Assembly (NCBI GenBank): GCA_020726505.1
Contig: JAHLEZ010000012.1
Location: 868,001 to 932,000 of the forward strand
Direction of reading: 5' to 3'
Length of the DNA stretch: 64,000 bases
From: Leptodontidium sp. MPI-SDFR-AT-0119
Taxonomy: Eukaryota > Ascomycota > Leotiomycetes > Helotiales > Leptodontidiaceae
This document shows positions 59,353 through 64,000 of the stretch, one piece after another. The notes under the pieces were generated by a model. The model was not told where the DNA came from and ran no database searches. It worked only from the letters and a program-made list of their open reading frames with translations. Position numbers and translations under genes: made by a program. How positions within the stretch are numbered: position 1 is the stretch's first letter; every line of letters starts with the position of its first letter.

Positions 59353-60941
59353 ATGGCATCTTCTAGCTCTTCCAGGAGCAACACTCTGGTCTTTCAGGGA
59401 ACAACGACATACGGGAGCCACAAGACCACCCGCACCCTCTTGCGAGTTGGACGCCCCTGGCTATACTTGATCTTGGAAAGCCAGATCCGTAAGTTGGGAG
59501 CTCTCTTAATTGTTGGTGACTTGCACTGACTCTGAACTCAACTAGAGATAGCACTGGCACTGGTTGTTGGGATGACAGTGGTCCACATTCTCTCTCCTCA
59601 GCTGCGAATGCACACACGCAAATTCTTCTCGCTTTCCTATGAAACATCTACAGGCTCTGGATCGGTCTACATGCAAGGCACAGACGATGTGTACTTCGTG
59701 GTTGCCTGGATCGTGTATTTCACGGCACTTCGGGCACTTTTGATCGAGTTGCTGCTGCAGCCTCTTGCCAGAATCCTCGGTGTTGTGAAGAAGAGTCAGT
59801 TACGATTCGCCGAGCAAGGCTGGATCTTTCTCTACTACTCCACCATGTGGGTGCTTGGTATGGTATGTACTCCCGCATTGGTATTCAACCCCACGCAACC
59901 ACTCACTTTACTAATATGTATAGTCTCTCTGGGTGAATTCCGAGTACTGGCTCAGCCATGCAGAGCTATGGACTGCTTGGCCAGCCAGAGAGATGTCGGG
60001 CCTGTTCAAACTATACTACCTCATTCAGCTTGCGTTTTCTGCACAGCTTCTTCTCGCCATTCACATGGAAGCACGCCGGAAGGACTATGTTGAAATGCTT
60101 ACACATCATATCATCACCTGTTCACTGATCTCCATCACATATGTCTACCGATACACACGAGCAGCAAACGTTGTTCTTTGCCTAATGGATTTTGTAGATA
60201 TCCTACTCCCAGTAAGTTTATCTGAAAGACCTAGAGGCTCCAGATGCTCTGAACAAGGTTCTAACTTTCTAGTTCGCCAAACTTCTTCGATATCTGCGCT
60301 ACGAAATGGCTTGCAACATTGCATTTGGGGTGTTCGTGGTATCTTGGTTCATCACTCGGCACGTTCTGTTTCTGCAACTCTTGTGGAATACTTACAAGGA
60401 TGTTCCGGGGGAGAGGACAATGCTGTATGGGTGTTATAATGGCGCGACTAGCCAGCGGATCCAACACATACCTGCGCAACCCGATTACTTCTCCCACCTG
60501 CTCTGGCCGTTCCAAGATCTGGAGGGCGTCATCTGCTTGAACTCGGAAGTCAAATACATATTCCTTGGTATGCTTTTCTTGCTGCATACCCTGAGCTCGA
60601 TATGGTTCGTTATGATTCTGAAAGTTATTGCTGGCATTTTCTCCGGAAAGTCAGCAGAAGACATACGAAGCGATGATGAAGGGGGGCAGCAAGAAGAATC
60701 TCCAATCGAGAATCTGAACCCATGTACCGGGGTTGGAAGTTCTACACCGGCGTCAAGATTCGGTTCCAGCCTCGACCAGCTGAATCCGTGCACAGGGGAT
60801 GGGAAGGAAGTCAACGATACACTGATGGAGGCGTCGAACATGTCGAAGAGACCAGGACCCGCCACCGCAAGGAGAAGGCTCATAGTTGCAGAGAACAGGA
60901 AAGAGCTCTTGTCAAGAATTGGGTGCGAAAAACCAATTTGA
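59353..60941 (+). CDS. ceramide synthase, Lag1/Bar1 type, 469 aa
   Basis: TLC-domain ceramide synthase (acyl-CoA-dependent N-acylation of sphingoid bases in the ER). Exons 59353-59488, 59546-59862, 59924-60211 and 60273-60941 give 470 codons. Several transmembrane helices are visible (for example IALALVVGMTVVHIL, VYFVVAWIVYF, LLFVVSWF-type segments). The Lag motif reads HHIITCSLISITYVYRY with the paired His, then LMDFVDILLPFAKLLRY, which keeps the DxxD acid pair. The C-terminal 120 residues are cytosolic and disordered, with a repeated LNPCTG element (twice) and basic residues near the end. This resembles the Bar1/LagA group of filamentous fungi. Which acyl chain it prefers cannot be read from sequence. 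Confidence 0.9.
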
Positions 60942-61351
60942 GGGATCATGTATTTTTGAAAAGATTTCATAGAGAGGGAAGGTCAAGGGGTGATGAATCA
61001 ACACATCCCTGCGGCAGAAACTAGTTTTCTTACTGCACTCGTGATTAAACGACAAGCTGCAATTTCCCTTTTCTCATGGGCTTGCGTGATTCATTTCAAA
61101 CGATATACCCAACCGAAGGTAAGTAACGAACGCACAATCCTTTCTTTATCTGGGGAACGAACGCAGACAAGGCAGGCGACAGACGCTTTCGGGCACAAAG
61201 AAGGGTACAAGTTGCAAGCCACATTACCACCCCTTACATGCCCAGGTGATTCACCTTTTCTCCCTGCGACTTTATTCTTCGACTACTCTTAGATTTACCT
61301 ATGTATATCCTTTCCATTTCTCATTTCAAGGCAACTGATACTACCCAATAA
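60942..61351. other. intergenic
   Basis: A 410 bp tandem spacer between the ceramide synthase and desaturase genes, long enough for a promoter. Overlapping short frames carry no motif. Confidence 0.5.
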
Positions 61352-62822
61352 ATGATTATTATGGCAGAACCATTTACCCAAGACTCATTGATGCCCTGCA
61401 ACGAGACTTCAGGACCCCAACGTTTCTTCTCCCCTCTGACGTACACCATGAAGCAGATCCACGATGCCATTCCACCACATTGTTTCCAACGGAAGACCTT
61501 GCTGTCGGTCTCCTACATCCTGCGTGATGCTGTATTTGTAGCTGCACTTGCTTCACTTGGTGCTCAGATAAGCAGCATTCCGTCCCTTAGGCTCCGCGTC
61601 ATGTCCTGGGTCATCTACACATTTTTGCAAGGCCTTGTTTTCACGGGTCTGTGGGAACTTGCTCACGAGTGCGGGCACCAGGCATTATCTCCTTCCAGGA
61701 AATTCAACAATAGCGCCGGATTGTTGATCCATTCTCTTCTGTTGGTACCTTACCATAGCTGGAGATTCACTCACGCCCAGCATCACAAATCGACCAATAA
61801 TATGGAGCAGGACATTGCATTTGTGCCCAAAACTAAAGAAGAATGGCTCGAGTCACGGGAAGCCCGATCCTCGAAACCAATTTGGGGATATTGGGAAGTT
61901 GTAGAAGACATGCCGATTATAAATTTGCTTATCCTGGTTGGGCATCAACTCATTGCATGGCCTGGTACGTTGATCTTTTGTCCTGCTACTCAATTTTTTC
62001 AGAAAGCCGCAAGAATGGCGGCATTGTGGTGCGGTAACTTGCTGAGGATCAACGGGGAAGCGAGCATTCCATATCAAAATTCAACCTACTACACACATAC
62101 TGACCAGTCCCGTTCGGTAGTCTATCTCCTCATCAACAACTTCGCTCTACCTCGCATGCGTGCATATCCGTGGTGGAAAAGATCTCATTTTTATTTTCGA
62201 GGTGATGGTCCCAATTTCAGACCTTCGGAGAGCGATGATGTTGTCTTGAGCACGATAGGAGTTGGATTGGTTGGAGCAATCTTGTATGCAGCCATTGGAC
62301 GCTTCGGGTTCCATACTGTGTTTCTCTTTTATGGAGCGCCTTGGCTGTGGACAAACCACTGGATCTGTATGTCATTTCCTTTTATTCTCCAATAGGGGAA
62401 TTTGGGGTTTTCTTCTTCTTCTTCTTCTTCTTCTTCCCGGATCTTCAGCATGCTGACCTGTATATGCAACAGTGACAATAACCTTCCTGCAACACACCGA
62501 CATGTCTCTGCCATACTACCCAAACAAGACTTGGTCCTTTCTTCGCGGGTGCGCCTCTACGATTGACCGAGACTTTGGCTTCATTGGTCGGAATTTGTTT
62601 CATGGAGCTATCGAGTATCACGTCCTGCATCATCACGTTTGTAGGATTCCATTCTACCATGCCAAGGAAGCCTCGAATGCTATCCAAGCCGTGATGAAGT
62701 CTCACTACAAAAGCGATATAAAGACGCCGTATCTGTGGGCATTCTGGAAGAACTACAATGAGTGCCGGTTTGTGGAAGAGAGGGATCCTGGTAGCGACAT
62801 CTACTTCTTTGGGGCGAAGTGA
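61352..62822 (+). CDS. delta-12-type fatty acid desaturase, 402 aa
   Basis: Membrane di-iron desaturase of the fungal oleate delta-12 / omega-3 group, ER membrane. Exons 61352-61964, 62121-62366 and 62473-62822 total 403 codons. The three His boxes are HECGHQ, HAQHHKS and HVLHHHVCRIPFYHA. GPNFRPSESDDV, LTITFLQHTD and TIDRDFGFIGRNLFHG are family hallmarks. The first intron (61965-62120, 156 bp) is a multiple of three and has no stop, so an unspliced message would still read through with 52 extra residues; I treat it as an intron because GTACGT/GGTAG are usable and removing it restores the family spacing (IAWP-VYLLINN). The second intron has a TTC microsatellite. Delta-12, omega-3 or a sphingolipid substrate cannot be separated by eye. 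Confidence 0.9.
62410..62437. repeat. (TTC)n tract in desaturase intron
   Basis: About nine TTC units within the second intron of the desaturase gene. It provides a long pyrimidine tract some 35 bp before the AG acceptor at 62471-62472. Confidence 0.85.
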
Positions 62823-64000
62823 AGTTCTCATCTGATGGACACACTGAGGATCAAGAATGGCGTCTGAAGTGTTGATATTACAATCAAAAATTTGTCCTTG
62901 GGTTGGCTCCAGCGGCACAGAGGCGGTAGGGAAAGAAGGTCTCATCAACATAAAGGGATGAATACAGCAAAACTTAAACCTCAAGGTCAGATATCTTGTT
63001 ATATCGAGAAAGAAATATGAAATGCCAAGGCATGCTCCCTGAGGGCTAGAACTGGAGGGTGATTCTAGGTGTTGACTACTCGGCTTGGGTACGGGGTCCT
63101 CAGGATTATACCTGGACAACGACGTATTTCCAGAAGATTCCCATACTAATGATAAATATAAAGGTCACATTCCTGCACTGGTTCATCTATCCCAGGCCCG
63201 CATGCACAGCTATCGTGCTTTCTACTGTGTCATCATTCTGACTTCCGATCCCCAGTTTCTCTGTTACACTCATGTTTTTTCTGTCGAATCTCATATTTCA
63301 CCTCTTATCAATAGTTGATTTTCCCTCGCCACTTCAGCAACAGAGAGCACTTGTCTATCGGCATCAGTGTAGAACAGCAGAACAGAAACCACCAGCAAAG
63401 TTGGCCGAAAGAAGGAGCGGCGAGACTCGGCAAGATTAGATACCGGGAACACAAAGTCGAATCGACCAAACGAAATGCTTCAATTGCCAGATGAGTGGAG
63501 AGAAAGCTATGGTAAGCTAGGATACTGGCTGCCTCTTACTTCTTTATCAGAAGCTGCCCACTTCTGAGGTCGGTATCCAATCCACCCCACTCTTGAAGAT
63601 CAACATCCATACATCACTTCGAGATTTTGATCTGGCCACAAGACTACGCATCTAAGTAGTTAATCATTACATATTTGCGTGCCATGGAGCTACAGACGAA
63701 TTGATGCTTTCTGGGGTATCTGCAAGTGCGTGTAAATTCTATGCAAAGGTACTCATGTCAATGGTGTATCAGTCTCGGTCCGAAAGATACTATCTTGATA
63801 AAATTTCGAGGAAACATGATTGGTGCATGTCTAGTAACTAGCTACTGAAGTCGGTCAGCAATGTATACGTTCTGCTCGTCATGATATATTCTTTTACTTG
63901 GTCTGGACCAGTCCCGCACAAGCTTTCTACGCATGCATGCAAGCTTCGTTGAGCTGCATATCTACACCCTTGTGCCGCCCCGATAAGCTAGGATCTCTAA
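62823..64000. other. 3' flank, no gene seen
   Basis: Sequence downstream of the desaturase gene to the window edge. The long minus-strand frame at 62445-63119 is mostly antisense to the last desaturase exon. I find no spliced model or motif in 63120-64000. Confidence 0.5.

Noticed and set aside
62445..63119. 224-codon minus-strand frame
   Set aside because: Largely antisense of the last desaturase exon; it encodes no recognisable domain.

Overview
This is a 64 kb stretch of nuclear DNA from a filamentous ascomycete (Pezizomycotina; a leotiomycete-like fungus is my best guess, not shown). Protein-coding genes are split by many short introns (about 45-70 bp, GT..AG), genes lie on both strands with 0.3-9 kb between them, and the repertoire (cutinase, GH74 xyloglucanase, velvet-domain protein, HeLo-type cell-death architecture, DUF4238, many P450s) is typical of plant-associated filamentous fungi. 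I rebuilt gene models by splicing the frames by hand. The models for the calpain, cutinase, secreted Cys-rich protein, GH74, PhyH, ArgRS, HeLo-kinase-protease, malic enzyme, isochorismatase, CYP52-like P450, ceramide synthase and desaturase all close to whole numbers of codons.

Layout. 0.9-4.0 kb (-): calpain protease with a heptamer repeat in its leader. 6.2-7.1 kb (+): secreted cutinase. 7.3-9.2 kb (-): CYP65-like P450 broken by one TAG codon. 10.4-11.0 kb (-): small secreted Cys-rich protein. 11-15.6 kb: no supportable gene. 15.6-18.0 kb (-): DUF4238 gene broken by four frame breaks and a stop. 18.4-20.9 kb (-): GH74 xyloglucanase. 21.8-23.0 kb (-): PhyH-family dioxygenase, head-to-head with a broken NCS1 nucleobase/allantoin-type permease (23.5-25.4 kb). 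27.1-28.9 kb (+): BCS1-like AAA ATPase. 28.9-37.9 kb: about 9 kb gene-poor tract holding at most one 59-residue membrane microprotein. 37.9-38.4 kb (+): short velvet-domain protein. 39.2-41.4 kb (+): arginyl-tRNA synthetase with two in-frame starts. 41.9-45.7 kb (-): a 1253-residue fusion of a HeLo-like N-terminus, a pseudokinase and a trypsin-like peptidase. 47.3-49.5 kb (-): malic enzyme. 52.5-59 kb: small membrane proteins, an isochorismatase-family hydrolase, a CYP52-like P450 and many microsatellites. 59.4-62.8 kb (+): a Lag1/Bar1-type ceramide synthase next to a delta-12-type fatty acid desaturase.

How they fit together. Cutinase, GH74 and the Cys-rich protein form a secreted, plant-surface-directed set interleaved with decaying genes between 7 and 25.5 kb. 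The 39-49 kb block is housekeeping (ArgRS, malic enzyme) around one striking protein: the HeLo-pseudokinase-peptidase fusion, which looks like a regulated cell-death effector and is the most interesting object here. The 59-63 kb pair may cooperate in membrane lipid (sphingolipid) synthesis. No tRNA, rRNA, CRISPR array or intact transposon was recognised by eye.
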